Counted from the stretch's first letter, positions 37,477-50,219 are shown. The stretch is 64,000 nucleotides of DNA from Nipponacmea schrenckii (GCA_030562195.1 JAUJPP010000011.1:1488001-1552000); one strand, 5' to 3'. The notes: generated by a model not told the origin, from the letters alone. Program-made: numbers and translations.

Positions 37477-39478
37477 CTAGAGCCACACGTGGCACAGAGT
37501 GGGACTTTGCTAACGTTGCAAAATTGCAACAAACAGGCCGAAACATCTGATTTTCTGGGAGAAACTGGCCAAAGCAACGAGGTATCTGTGTGCAAAGAAT
37601 TTTTTGGAAAAATGTTATTTTCTACAGATGTAAAGCGCTGACCGATATAACTAGTAAATTGGAAGTTTACCCGTATGTGCCACGCCCATCTAATTTACTT
37701 TTGCGTAAATCTAATCTCATACAAAATATATATTCATGGTACAAACTTGAAGCTTGTACATCTAATAGATCACGAGATATACACAAATACGTTTCAAAAA
37801 AGCAAAATGTACTTTAATTTTAAAAGTCCAAAAATTAAATTTTAATTTAAAAACATTTGTTGTGCATCGCTGGAAAGAGGACAAAAGGCGCCTTCGGAAT
37901 GTGAAAAAAATAACCCTCTAAATTAATTAGGTCACGCTCTAGAGCAGTCCAACATTGCAAATTTTGCTGCTTTCGAGCAGCTATAAAACCGGAAATAGAC
38001 GTCAGAAGTCTAATGCCAAATTGTCAACTGATAGCTAAAGTCAGTGACCAATGACCTTGTAAAGGTCAAGGTCACCAAAGGTCAAAGTCACTAGAAACAA
38101 GCCCCCAAACTAAAAAAAAAACTGATTTTTTGCAAATGTCGCAAAATTGCAACAAACAGGTAGAAACATTTGATTTTTTGGGATAAACTGGCCAAAGTAA
38201 TGAGATATATGTATGCAAGGTACTTTTTTGAAAAATGTTATTTACTGCAGCCGTAATTCGCTGACCGATAAAAATGGTAAATTTGAAGTTCACCCGGATG
38301 TGCCACGCCCATTTCGTTTTTTTGGAGGGGAATCTAATCATATTCAAAATGTATATTCACAGTAAAAATTTGAAGCTTGTACAGTTAATAGATCACGAGA
38401 TATACACACATACATTTCAAGGAAGCGAAAATACGGCAAAATGTACTTTTCTTTGCAAAAATCAAAAAATTCAATTTTCATTTTACAAACTTTTGTTATA
38501 TATCGTTGGAAAGAGGACAAAAAACAATCTAAGAATCTGAAAAAATTAACACTCTAAATTAATTAGGTCACGCTCTGGAGCAGCCCAAAGTTGCGAATTT
38601 TGCTGTTTTCGGGCAGCTATAAAACCGGAAGTAGACGTCGGAGGTCAAAGTTCAAAGTATCAACTGATAGCCAAGGTCAATGACCTTTGACCTACTAAAG
38701 GTCATGGTCACCAAAGGTCAAGGTCACGAGAAATAAGCCCCCAAACTTCGAAAAAATTCAACCGGATGTTGCAAAAAAGCAAAAGCAAAATTCAAAAATC
38801 GATTTCCAACATTTTGATCGCAATCGACTAAGCTTTCCAGAAATATAAACATCACACAAATCGCTCTTACCGTAGAGGCCCCATTTTGAGTTTTACAAAA
38901 AAGTGACATTTCAAGATGGCGGCTAATGTTTCACTTCCGGTCCGGATTTTTTCTGCTTCGTTTTTTTGTCTTCCAATTTAATTAGGATTGACATAAATTT
39001 TGTTGCGATACATCAATTACAGCACAAGTAGGTCAACCGGAAGTTTAAACCCGTTTTACGCTGAAACCGGAAATGAAGCAAAAATTCGGACTCTGCCAAT
39101 GTTTTCATATTCGTGACACTTGAAGGCACCCAAATTTTCAGATCAATCGGTCTTAAAATAGCAAAGTTGCAAAAATGTGCAAAATACGGCAAAAAAATGT
39201 GTGCTATGAAATTTCGAATTTCGAATTTTTTTAATTGCTATTTTGTTGGAAATTGTTTTAAGTTTTCAAAAATGCAAACCCGACGAAAATCGGTCCAAAA
39301 ATGCGAGTTCTAGAGCCACTGACCGACTTTTTAGACATGTTGCAATGCAGCACTTCCGGTTTTGCAAAAAAGTTCCAATTTATATTTAATAGAAATTTCG
39401 CCACAACAGAAGGTGTAGAGAAGATGTGAAATTGCTGCAACTATTGCAGCCTAGGCTGTGTGCCCTGTGTAAATTTCG

Positions 39479-39507
<29 letters not shown>
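37477..39507 (+). repeat. Array block 23: family A, two-subunit form
   Basis: This two-subunit A block is the partner of block 2 and shares most of its variants. The cassette in the second subunit is at 38617-38730. The A-tract spans about 39480-39507 and joins directly to the only family D block. Confidence 0.85.
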
Positions 39508-39509
<2 letters not shown>

Positions 39510-40708
39510 AGAATTGCTTACAATTATGAACGTATTTCGAGAGCCTTAAAATATTATGTAGGCTAAATTTGCAATTACCTACATCTAGACAATATATTGA
39601 ATATCATTTGACCTAGTTTTCAAAGTCATAAAATAATTAGGTCACACCTTCCGTAACGGTTAATGATGGCGAAAATATGAAAATTATCAATTTTTGCTGT
39701 CTTTAAGTACACTTAACTCTATGAATTTTTTAAGTAAGCCAAATTAAAAAATATCTACTTGTAGACAATATATTGAATATTATTTGACCTAATTTTCAAG
39801 GTCATAGATTAAGTGGGTCACACCTTCCGTACCCGTTAAAGTGACCTAATTTTGAAAAAATCGAAATTTAAATAATTCGAAAGAAAATACGAAATTCGAA
39901 AATCGGTCTCCAAGAAAAGGTAGATAATGATCCATTGTATCTATGTGCTAAATTTCATCAAAATCGGTCTATCAGTAGTGTCTGAATTTCGGATTTAAGA
40001 ATTGTAACGAAAATTCAAAATGGCGGCCGATATGGCAGCTTGACCTAATTATTTAGGTCAAATCAATTACTATTGACAAGTTATTTATAAAACAGTTTTC
40101 ACTTTTCACCTAGCAGTTATAGACCGGAAGTTACGTAATTACGTCATTTGAGGCTAAACCGGAAGTGGAATTTTTATTTTCACATTTTTTCAAAAATTAT
40201 AAACATATCGCCTATCAACTGGTAAAGTTTCAAAATTTTACCATTTATATTAAAGGAGAAATCACGGTCTGAAATTTTTGCCGATGACCCTTGAATATTG
40301 AATTGCAAATCGTGGGTAAAATATTTAGCCTAATTGCATAAAACCTATAATTGTTAGTTGACAAATACATTGAAGTTTTCAAATCTGAAAATCCGGTCAA
40401 AATCGAACTGAAAATAAACTTGCTAAAGCAAAAAAACCTGAACTTCCGGTTCTCACTTCCTGTCAGAGATAGAACTTCCGGTTTTGTTTTATTTGATAAT
40501 AGAAATCATTCTAAGATCAACTGTAGATTTAGAATTTCTGCACCTTTTACCAGTTTGTCTGCAAACTCATCCAAGAATTACAAAAAAAAAAAAAAAAAAA
40601 AAAAATAAAATAATCCGAACGATTACAATACGTTTTCGACAAAGTCGAAATACGTAAAAAGACAAACCGAAAACAAACTGGGACTTTGCTGAAAGCAAAG
40701 TCCCACAA
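39508..40708 (+). repeat. Array block 24: family D, only copy in window
   Basis: The block starts CTAGAATTGCTTAC and AACGTATTTCG. It shares the general grammar of the array (GGTCACACCTTCCGTA twice, AATGGCGGCC, ACCGGAAGT, an A-tract near 40579-40605) but not the detailed sequence of A, B or C. After the A-tract comes hairpin H3 (about 40629-40655; arms TTTCGAC and GTCGAAA flanked by TACG and TACGT), whose arm echoes the AACGTATTTCG at the D start. An H2 hairpin follows at 40679-40705. Confidence 0.8.
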
Positions 40709-42922
40709 CTAGAGCCGTACGCCTAACGGCACTGAAGCAGTGCGTTGCATCCAGGGATTCGTTCGTTAAGCAAAAGATAGAAAGGGTTTATTAAAAAGAA
40801 AATGTGTATTATAAATGGATTTGGATTTCATAACAAACGCTCCCATACCCCCCCCCCCCTTTTTGCCCCTCCCCATCCTTAGCCCGCATCATCAATTAAG
40901 ATAGATAATAAGTTAAAATAATAATAAAAATGTAAAGAGTGTTGTTTAATCTAAAGAGATATCCGGATCGCTGAAACTCATATTTTGTAAATCGCCCAAA
41001 CGCAGAGAATAATATCCAATAGATTGTTTTATATTAAATTCGCAATTTTCAGATGCCCTTGAAACCAAAGTAAACATTGTACAAAAATATATATATATAT
41101 ATATAGCATTGGATAGACATTGTCGATAGCTATATTCTTTGTACAAATCAAAAGATCACTAATCGTTTAAGTTGTCGTAAAGTCGCCAGGGTATAACATT
41201 GAGACACAACATAAATAGCGCGGCTTAACACTTTAAAATTTATATTGAATAGAGTTTTGTCCCTTAGACCACTATTCCACTCAACTGTATATTATTGTTG
41301 CATAAGAGATAAATTTTAAATTCTAAAGGTTGTGATTTCGTTTCATATATTCCATATTTACATCACCCACAACAGGAAATAAACCAAAATTTATTTATTT
41401 ATTTAACATATAAAATACCTTTGAATCATTTTAACTGGAACGATTAAACTAAAAAATAAATTCGGATCGCTGAAACTCATATCTTGTAGATCGCCCAAAT
41501 GCAACACACATTAAACAGATTGTTTTATAGGAAAAATTCGCAATTTTCAAATGACGATAAAAGCGGAAGTATAAATCTTACAATAAAGCTTTATATATCA
41601 TTGGATAGAACTTCTCGAGAGCTATCACATTTGTACAGGTCAAAAATTCGCCAAAGGTCAACGTCACAATATACCACCATTCTAATTTTTTTAAAATTTT
41701 AATCGTAAAAAAATCAAAATCAAAATCAAAATTCAAAAATCGGTTTCCATATATATTTCGGCAACCGGTTATGGATTCTATATACATCAAAATAACACAA
41801 ATCGAATTATCCCCCGAGACCCTATTTCGATTTAAAGAAAAACACGCACAGTTAGTATAGAAGAAATTACAAAATTTGAATTTTTTAAACGCGCAATTTT
41901 GATTAAAATACCAAGTGTGATATATTAATGGAGAGAGGAGATTAAGCGTTAGAAGAATATGTGAGAAAATCTGACTTATCGAAATTAGGTCACATGATAG
42001 AGCTCTTTAAAGTTAAAATTCGTGATTTTCAATTGGCTGCAAAACCGGAAGTAAACATCGGACAACAACACCGAAGATACCATTGGGTAGATATAATCAA
42101 GGGCAATAACTTTTGTTCAGGTCAAAAGGTCACCGAAGGTCAATGTCGCGAAATATGACCTTTTAAATTTTTGACAATTACTGGAAAATTTCAACCGGAA
42201 ATAAAAGAAAAGCAAAAGCGAAATTCAAAAATCCCTTCCCATACTTTTTTGCGCAATCGTTGAATGTTTTTAGAAAATCTTAAATTATGCAAATTAGATT
42301 TAACCCTAAGGCCCCATTTTGAGTTTTACAAAAATTAGTCATATCAAGATGGCGGCTGATCCGTTACTTCCGGTTCGGATCTTTTTAATTTAGCATCATT
42401 TGATAGACAATTGTAGCTAATTGCAAAAGAAATTTTTTAAGTATCTTCAATATTCCGGAAGTGCAAAATTCAACTTTAAAAGCAAATAACTTCAAAACCG
42501 GAAGTGATATCGAAATTTTGAAAATTAATTATAGTTCGCAATCAAAATGTCTATATATCTGTAAGTTTTCAAGTCGATCGAAAGAAAACTGTAGAAGTAA
42601 AAAAATGCTAAAAATTAAAAATTCAAAAAGTCAGCTACAAAGTTGGGAAATGTTTAATTCTCAATTTCCTATCTTTTAGAACTAAGTTCAATGTAGTTAT
42701 CTAAAAAAGAACGATCAACATTGGATCAAAAATAAAGCCGCAAATTGAAAAACAAAGAAAAACTTTGGAAAGCGCTACGTCATTTCCTGTTTACAAAAAA
42801 TGCATCAAATTACATTCATTAATATTACTTTCACGAGTACGACAAGGAAATCGAAAGAGTGAATTCATAGCATATGTAGTTTTGGCTGGGCGCTCTGGGA
42901 AGAATTCGAAAAAAAAAAAAAA
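40709..42922 (+). repeat. Array block 25: family C
   Basis: This family C block has a start hairpin GCCGT/ACGGC, a C-rich G-quadruplex-capable run at 40848-40878 and a short (AT)n microsatellite near 41087-41105. The 3' half matches block 15 closely. The A-tract is 42909-42922 with no tail hairpin, and the next C block follows at once. Confidence 0.85.
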
Positions 42923-43364
42923 CTAGAGCCGTACGCCTAACGGCACTGAAGCAGTGCGTTCCATCCAGGGATACGTTCGTTAAGCAAAAGACAGAAAGGG
43001 TATATTAAAAAAAATGTGCATTATAAATGGATTTGGATTTCATAACAAACGCTCCTATCCCCTCTCCCATTCCCCCCCCCCCTTTCCCCCTCCCCATCCT
43101 TAGCCCTCATCATCAATTAAGATAGGTAATAAGTTAAAATCATAATAAAAAAAATTCGTTTAATCAAAAAAAGATATTCGGATCGCCGAAACTCATATTT
43201 TGTAAATCGCCCAAACGCAGAGAATAATATCCAATGGATTGTTTCATATATTAAATTCGCAATTTTCAGATGGCGATGAAACCAAAAGTACACATTGTAC
43301 AACATAGCATTGGATAGACATTGTCGAAAGCTATATATTTTGTACAAATCAAAAGGTCACTAAT
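42923..43364 (+). repeat. Array block 26: family C, truncated at array edge
   Basis: Only the first roughly 440 bp of a family C block are present, including the start hairpin and the C-rich run at 43059-43099. Homology to blocks 15 and 25 stops after GGTCACTAAT. The following sequence is unrelated and begins, within about ten bases, with a perfect 20-bp inverted repeat. This is the right edge of the array in this contig. Confidence 0.85.
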
Positions 43365-43372
43365 AGTAGTAT

Positions 43373-43447
43373 TAGAGTATTTAGATTTCCGGCACCCCTC
43401 CATTTCGTTATACTCCACTCCGGTCTACCGGAAATCTAAATACTCTA
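43373..43447. repeat. Perfect 20-bp inverted repeat at array edge
   Basis: The left arm 43373-43392 (TAGAGTATTTAGATTTCCGG) and right arm 43428-43447 are exact reverse complements around a 35-base spacer. It lies about ten bases after family C homology stops. Polinton termini are known to begin with AG, and this arm reads AGAGTATTTAG from its second base. It could therefore be a Polinton end that folds back, a small foldback element, or an unrelated structure. Confidence 0.7.
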
Positions 43448-43477
43448 TGACTTTTTTAGAATAAATAGACCAAAAAA

Positions 43478-43612
43478 ATGTCTTTAATAAACATTCACTC
43501 CCCTACAACTTATTTTGGATCAGGAGACATTCAAAAATCTCTAACTAAACTTCCCGGTTTCCCATGGGCTAAATATAAAGGTGAGAAACATCTTCCATCT
43601 CTAATAATATAA
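43478..43612 (+). pseudogene. Short ORF, possible Polinton-like protein N-terminus
   Basis: This is an open frame of 44 codons from ATG to TAA. It contains the distinctive string LPGFPWAKYKGEKHLP at residues 25-40, after SGDIQKSLTK. The composition looks like real protein rather than AT-rich noise. I associate this kind of segment with a Polinton/adintovirus-type protein carrying a phospholipase-A2-like region, but no catalytic part is present before the stop, so this would be a truncated copy. The link is from memory of the family and is weak. A search against Polinton proteomes would decide it. Confidence 0.3.
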
Positions 43613-43721
43613 ATAAAACGTGAGTTGTGTGAATAACACAGTTAAGGAATATTGAATTACTAATGACAATCGATATCCCAGTCTTTAACATAGTCGTCTG
43701 CTGATTGTTAAATCAATATTC

Positions 43722-44221
43722 NNNNNNNNNNNNNNNNNNNNNNNNNNNNNNNNNNNNNNNNNNNNNNNNNNNNNNNNNNNNNNNNNNNNNNNNNNNNNNN
43801 NNNNNNNNNNNNNNNNNNNNNNNNNNNNNNNNNNNNNNNNNNNNNNNNNNNNNNNNNNNNNNNNNNNNNNNNNNNNNNNNNNNNNNNNNNNNNNNNNNNN
43901 NNNNNNNNNNNNNNNNNNNNNNNNNNNNNNNNNNNNNNNNNNNNNNNNNNNNNNNNNNNNNNNNNNNNNNNNNNNNNNNNNNNNNNNNNNNNNNNNNNNN
44001 NNNNNNNNNNNNNNNNNNNNNNNNNNNNNNNNNNNNNNNNNNNNNNNNNNNNNNNNNNNNNNNNNNNNNNNNNNNNNNNNNNNNNNNNNNNNNNNNNNNN
44101 NNNNNNNNNNNNNNNNNNNNNNNNNNNNNNNNNNNNNNNNNNNNNNNNNNNNNNNNNNNNNNNNNNNNNNNNNNNNNNNNNNNNNNNNNNNNNNNNNNNN
44201 NNNNNNNNNNNNNNNNNNNNN
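43722..44221. other. Assembly gap, exactly 500 N
   Basis: The round length shows a placeholder between contigs rather than a measured gap. The left flank is unique, possibly Polinton-like sequence and the right flank begins in the middle of a 561-bp satellite unit. Confidence 0.98.
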
Positions 44222-47200
44222 ATAGCCCCGAAAATTGATCGAAGATCACGTTTTTCACGAGATTTTGACCTCTCGGCGTGGTTTTGATTGCTTTTTTCAA
44301 GGTTAGAATCATTTCGACTATCGTTTAAAGCGAAAATGTAGAAAACTTTGGGGGACTTTTTTTCTCTCTCCATCTCGCAAAGTCCGATTTTCTTTTCGGT
44401 TCACGCTGAATGCCGTTTCGGCCACTGTGGTAGTCACGCGAGTAAGCAGTTTTGAGTGTCTAGTACTGCCTTGTCGCTTTTCGTTCGGTAAATCACCATC
44501 AAATTAGTTGTAACCACCCTTAAGCGCTGGCCGAGCACACAAAACACTACCTAAGAAACGATAAGAGTGAATACCGCTATTATGACGTCGTCTTTACTGT
44601 CTCCTTAAAGGTAACGTTATTGGTACATAGGCGTGTGGGCTATGTTTTTTTGGCGACGGGAATGCTAATTTAGGCCAATTGAGACCAGAATTTAAAATGT
44701 GTTGCCCACTCCAGTCTTTCTGTGCACATTTTTGGCTCCATAACAGTGTTTTTGACGTCATAATGCTTAACTTATACGATAATAGCCCCGAAAATTGATC
44801 GAAGATCACGTTTTACACGAGATTTGGACCTCTCGGCGTGATTTTGATTGCTTTTTTCCAGGTTAGAATCATTTCGACTATCGTTTAAAGCGAAAATGTA
44901 GAAAACTTTGGGGGCACTTTTTTTCTCTCCCCATCTCGCAAAGTCCGATTTTCTTTTCGGTTCACGCTGAATGCCGTTTCGACCACTGTGGGAGCCACGC
45001 GAGTAAGCAGTTTTGAATGTCTAGTACTGCCTCGTCGCTTTTCGTTCGGTCAATCACCATCAAATTAGTTGTAAGCACCCTTAAGCGCTGGCCGAGCACA
45101 CAAAACACGACCTAAGAAACGATAAGAGTGAATACCGCTATTATGACGTCGTCTTTACTGTCTCCTTAAAGGTAACGTTATTGGTACATAGGCTTGTGGG
45201 GTATGTTTTTTTGGCGACGGGAATGCTAATTTAGGCCAATTGAGACCAGAATTTGAAATGTGTTGCCCACTCCAGTCTTTCTGTGCACATTTTTGGCTCC
45301 ATAACAGTGTTTTTGACGTCATAATGCTTAACTTATACGATAATACCCCCGAAAATTGACCGAAGATCACGTTTTTCACGAGATTTGGACCTCTCGGCGT
45401 GGTTTTGATTGCTTTTTTCCAGGTTAGAATCATTTCGACTATCGTTTAAAGCGAAAATGTAGAAAACTTTGGGGGCACTTTTTTTCTCTCCCCATCTCGC
45501 AAAGTCCGATTTTCTTTTCGGTTCACGCTAAATGCCGTTTCGACCACTGTGGGAGCCACGCGAGTAAGCAGTTTTGAGTGTCTAGTACTGCCTCGTCGCT
45601 TTTCGTTCGGTCAATCACCATCAAATTAGTTGTAAGCACCCTTAAGCGCTGGCCGAGCACACAAAACACGACCTAAGAAACGATAAGAGTGAATACCGCT
45701 ATTATGACGTCGTCTTTACTGTCCCCTTTAAAGGTAACGTTATTGGTACATAGGCTTGTGGGGTATGTTTTTTTGGCGACGGGAATGCTAATTTAGGCCA
45801 ATTGAACCAGAATTTGAAATGTGTTGCCCACTCCAGTCTTTCTGTGCACATTTTTGGCTCCATAACAGTGTTTTTGAGTCATAATGCTTAACTTATACGA
45901 TAATAGCCCCGAAAATTGACCGAAGATCACGTTTTTCACGAGATTTGGACCTCTCGGCGTGGTTTTGATTGCTTTTTTCCAGGTTAGAATCATTTCGACT
46001 ATCGTTTAAAGCGAAAATGTAGAAAACTTTGGGGGCACTTTTTTTCTCTCCCCATCTCGCAAAGTCCGATTTTCTTTTCGGTTCACGCTGAATGCCGTTT
46101 CGACCACTGTGGGAGCCACGCGAGTAAGCAGTTTTGAGTGTCTAGTACTGCCTCGTCGCTTTTCGTTCGGTCAATCACCATCAAATTAGTTGTAAGCACC
46201 CTTAAGCGCTGGCCGAGCACACAAAACACGACCTAAGAAACGATAAGAGTGAATACCGCTATTATGACGTCGTCTTTACTGTCTCCTTAAAGGTAACGTT
46301 ATTGGTACATAGGCTTGTGGGGTATGTTTTTTTGGCGACGGGAATGCTAATTTAGGCCAATTGAGACCAGAATTTGAAATGTGTTGCCCACTCCAGTCTT
46401 TCTGTGCACATTTTTGGCTCCATAACAGTGTTTTTGACGTCATAATGCTTAACTTATACGATAATAGCCCCGAAAATTGACCGAAGATCACGTTTTTCAC
46501 GAGATTTGGACCTCTCGGCGTGGTTTTGATTGCTTTTTTCCAGGTTAGAATCATTTCGACTATCGTTTAAAGCGAAAATGTAGAAAACTTTGGGGGCACT
46601 TTTTTTCTCTCCCCATCTCGCAAAGTCCGATTTTCTTTTCGGTTCACGCTGAATGCCGTTTCGACCACTGTGGGAGCCACGCGAGTAAGCAGTTTTGAGT
46701 GTCTAGTACTGCCTCGTCGCTTTTCGTTCGGTCAATCACCATCAAATTAGTTGTAAGCACCCTTAAGCGCTGGCCGAGCACACAAAACACGACCTAAGAA
46801 ACGATAAGAGTGAATACCGCTATTATGACGTCGTCTTTACTGTCTCCTTAAAGGTAACGTTATTGGTACATAGGCTTGTGGGGTATGTTTTTTTTGGCGA
46901 CGGGAATGCTAATTTAGGCCAATTGAAACCAGAATTTGAAATGTGTTGCCCACTCCAGTCTTTCTGTGCACATTTTTGGCTCCATAACAGTGTTTTTGAC
47001 GTCATAATGCTTAACTTATACGATAATAGCCCCGAAAATTGACCGAAGATCACGTTTTTCACGAGATTTGGACCTCTCGGCGTGGTTTTGATTGCTTTTT
47101 TCCAGGTTAGAATCATTTCGACTATCGTTTAAAGCGAAAATGTAGAAAACTTTGGGGGCACTTTTTTTCTCTCCCCATCTCGCAAAGTCCGATTTTCTTT

Positions 47201-50183
47201 TCGGTTCACGCTGAATGCCGTTTCGACCACTGTGGGAGCCACGCGAGTAAGCAGTTTTGAGTGTCTAGTACTGCCTCGTCGCTTTTCGTTCGGTCAATCA
47301 CCATCAAATTAGTTGTAAGCACCCTTAAGCGCTGGCCGAGCACACAAAACACGACCTAAGAAACGATAAGAGTGAATACCGCTATTATGACGTCGTCTTT
47401 ACTGTCTCCTTAAAGGTAACGTTATTGGTACATAGGCTTGTGGGGTATGTTTTTTTGGCGACGGGAATGCTAATTTAGGCCAATTGAGACCAGAATTTGA
47501 AATGTGTTGCCCACTCCAGTCTTTCTGTGCACATTTTTGGCTCCATAACAGTGTTTTTGACGTCATAATGCTTAACTTATACGATAATAGCCCCGAAAAT
47601 TGACCGAAGATCACGTTTTTCACGAGATTTGGACCTCTCGGCGTGGTTTTGATTGCTTTTTTCCAGGTTAGAATCATTTCGACTATCGTTTAAAGCGAAA
47701 ATGTAGAAAACTTTGGGGGCACTTTTTTTCTCTCCCCATCTCGCAAAGTCCGATTTTCTTTTCGGTTCACGCTGATGCCGTTTCGACCACTGTGGGAGCC
47801 ACGCGAGTAAGCAGTTTTGAGTGTCTAGTACTGCCTCGTCGCTTTTCGTTCGGTCAATCACCATCAAATTAGTTGTAAGCACCCTTAAGCGCTGGCCGAG
47901 CACACAAAACACGACCTAAGAAACGATAAGAGTGAATACCGCTATTATGACGTCGTCTTTACTGTCTCCTTAAAGGTAACGTTATTGGTACATAGGCTTG
48001 TGGGGTATGTTTTTTTGGCGACGGGAATGCTAATTTAGGCCAATTGAGACCAGAATTTGAAATGTGTTGCCCACTCCAGTCTTTCTGTGCACATTTTTGG
48101 CTCCATAACAGTGTTTTTGATGTCATAATGCTTAACTTATACGATAATAGCCCCGAAAATTGACCGAAGATCACGTTTTTCACGAGATTTGGACCTCTCG
48201 GCGTGGTTTTGATTGCTTTTTTCCAGGTTAGAATCATTTCGACTATCGTTTAAAGCGAAAATGTAGAAAACTTTGGGGGCACTTTTTTTCTCTCCCCATC
48301 TCGCAAAGTCCGATTTTCTTTTCGGTTCACGCTGAATGCCGTTTCGACCACTGTGGGAGCCACGCGAGTAAGCAGTTTTGAGTGTCTAGTACTGCCTCGT
48401 CGCTTTTCGTTCGGTCAATCACCATCAAATTAGTTGTAAGCACCCTTAAGCGCTGGCCGAGCACACAAAACACGACCTAAGAAACGATAAGAGTGAATAC
48501 CGCTATTATGACGTCGTCTTTACTGTCTCCTTAAAGGTAACGTTATTGGTACATAGGCTTGTGGGGTATGTTTTTTTGGCGACGGGAATGCTAATTTAGG
48601 CCAATTGAGACCAGAATTTGAAATGTGTTGCCCACTCCAGTCTTTCTGTGCACATTTTTGGCTCCATAACAGTGTTTTTGAGTCATAATGCTTAACTTAT
48701 ACGATAATAGCCCCGAAAATTGACCGAAGATCACGTTTTTCACGAGATTTGGACCTCTCGGCGTGGTTTTGATTGCTTTTTTCCAGGTTAGAATCATTTC
48801 GACTATCGTTTAAAGGAAAATGTAGAAAACTTTGGGGGCACTTTTTTTCTCTCCCCATCTCGCAAAGTCCGATTTTCTTTTCGGTTCACGCTGAATGCCG
48901 TTTCGACCACTGTGGGAGCCACGCGAGTAAGCAGTTTTGAGTGTCTAGTACTGCCTCGTCGCTTTTCGTTCGGTCAATCACCATCAAATTAGTTGTAAGC
49001 ACCCTTAAGCGCTGGCCGAGCACACAAAACACGACCTAAGAAACGATAAGAGTGAATACCGCTATTATGACGTCGTCTTTACTGTCTCCTTAAAGGTAAC
49101 GTTATTGGTACATAGGCTTGTGGGGTATGTTTTTTTGGCGACGGGAATGCTAATTTAGGCCAATTGAGACCAGAATTTGAAATGTGTTGCCCACTCCAGT
49201 CTTTCTGTGCACTTTTTTGGTTTCCATAACAGTGTTTTTGACGTCAAAAAGCTTAACTTATACGATAATAGCCCCGAAAATTGACCGAAGATCACGTTTT
49301 TCACGAGATTTGGACCTCTCGGCGTGGTTTTGATTGCTTTTTTCCAGGTTAGAATCATTTCGACTATCGTTTAAAGCGAAAATGTAGAAAACTTTGGGGG
49401 CACTTTTTTCTCTCCCCATCTCGCAAAGTCCGATTTTCTTTTCGGTTCACGCTGAATGCCGTTTCGACCACTGTGGGAGCCACGCGAGTAAGCAGTTTTG
49501 AGTGTCTAGTACTGCCTCGTCGCTTTTCGTTCGGTCAATCACCATCAAATTAGTTGTAAGCACCCTTAAGCGCTGGCCGAGCACACAAAACACGACCTAA
49601 GAAACGATAAGAGTGAATACCGCTATTATGACGTCGTCTTTACTGTCTCCTTAAAGGTAACGTTATTGGTACATAGGCTTGTGGGGTATGTTTTTTTGGC
49701 GACGGGAATGCTAATTTAGGCCAATTGAGACCAGAATTTGAAATGTGTTGCCCACTCCAGTCTTTCTGTGCACTTTTTTGGCTTCATAACAGTGTTTTTG
49801 ACGTCATAAAGCTTAACTTATACGATAATAGCCCCGAAAATTGACCGAAGATCACGTTTTTCACGAGATTTGGACCTCTCGGCGTGGTTTTGATTGCTTT
49901 TTTCCAGGTTAGAATCATTTCGACTATCGTTTAAAGCGAAAATGTAGAAAACTTTGGGGGCACTTTTTTTCTCTCCCCATCTCGCAAAGTCCGATTTTCT
50001 TTTCGGTTCACGCTGAATGCCGTTTCGACCACTGTGGGAGCCACGCGAGTAAGCAGTTTTGAGTGTCTAGTACTGCCTCGTCGCTTTTCGTTCGGTCAAT
50101 CACCATCAAATTAGTTGTAAGCACCCTTAAGCGCTGGCCGAGCACACAAAACACGACCTAAGAAACGATAAGAGTGAATACCG
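44222..50183. repeat. 561-bp satellite array, left part
   Basis: Tandem head-to-tail units, using TATGACGTCGTC as phase marker, start at 44581, 45142, 45703, 46263, 46824, 47386, 47946, 48507, 49066 and 49627. A partial unit precedes the first. Spacing is 559-562 bp and unit sequences are nearly identical. Units contain ACCTCTCGGCGTGG, GTGTCTAGTACTGCC and AAGCGCTGGCCGAGC, and are visibly richer in GC than contig 1. I recognise no RNA gene or conserved protein in the unit. The leftmost units carry variants shared with the rightmost unit. The last unit here is split by the transposon at 50184. Confidence 0.95.
50180..50183. repeat. Target-site duplication, left copy (ACCG)
   Basis: ACCG precedes the transposon and is repeated at 54061-54064 after it. 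Removing the element and one copy restores a normal GAATACCGCTATTATG satellite junction and a unit of exactly 561 bp, so the four-base duplication is well supported. Confidence 0.93.
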
Positions 50184-50219
50184 CGAGGGCTGAAAGCCAA
50201 AACTGGTTAAGTCCAAAAT
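50184..50219 (+). repeat. Left terminal inverted repeat of transposon
   Basis: The repeat begins CGAGGGCTGAAAGCC and pairs with 54025-54060. A C at position 20 is the only difference from the right end. It includes AAAACTGGTTAAGTCC, which is the reverse complement of the subterminal repeat form GGACTTAACCAGTTTT. Confidence 0.93.

Noticed and set aside
173..39507. A-tracts as poly(A) tails of SINE or LINE insertions
   Set aside because: All blocks are head-to-tail at the same CTAG start, with no target duplications, and hairpin tails follow many A-tracts. Simple retroposition does not explain this.
187..43364. CRISPR array
   Set aside because: Repeats are 1-2 kb blocks with no short direct-repeat and unique-spacer pattern, and there are no cas genes.
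43705..44373. Open frames spanning N runs (also 61055-61675)
   Set aside because: They consist almost entirely of undetermined residues across assembly gaps.
46276..46554. 92-residue minus-strand open frame in most 561-bp satellite units
   Set aside because: Its apparent conservation follows from unit identity. Several units break it with one-base indels (for example near 45873 and 48681) and it has no recognisable domain or start context.
46659..46675. CENP-B-box-like string in the satellite unit
   Set aside because: TTTCGACCACTGTGGGA misses two of the essential positions, and the edge variants alter it further.
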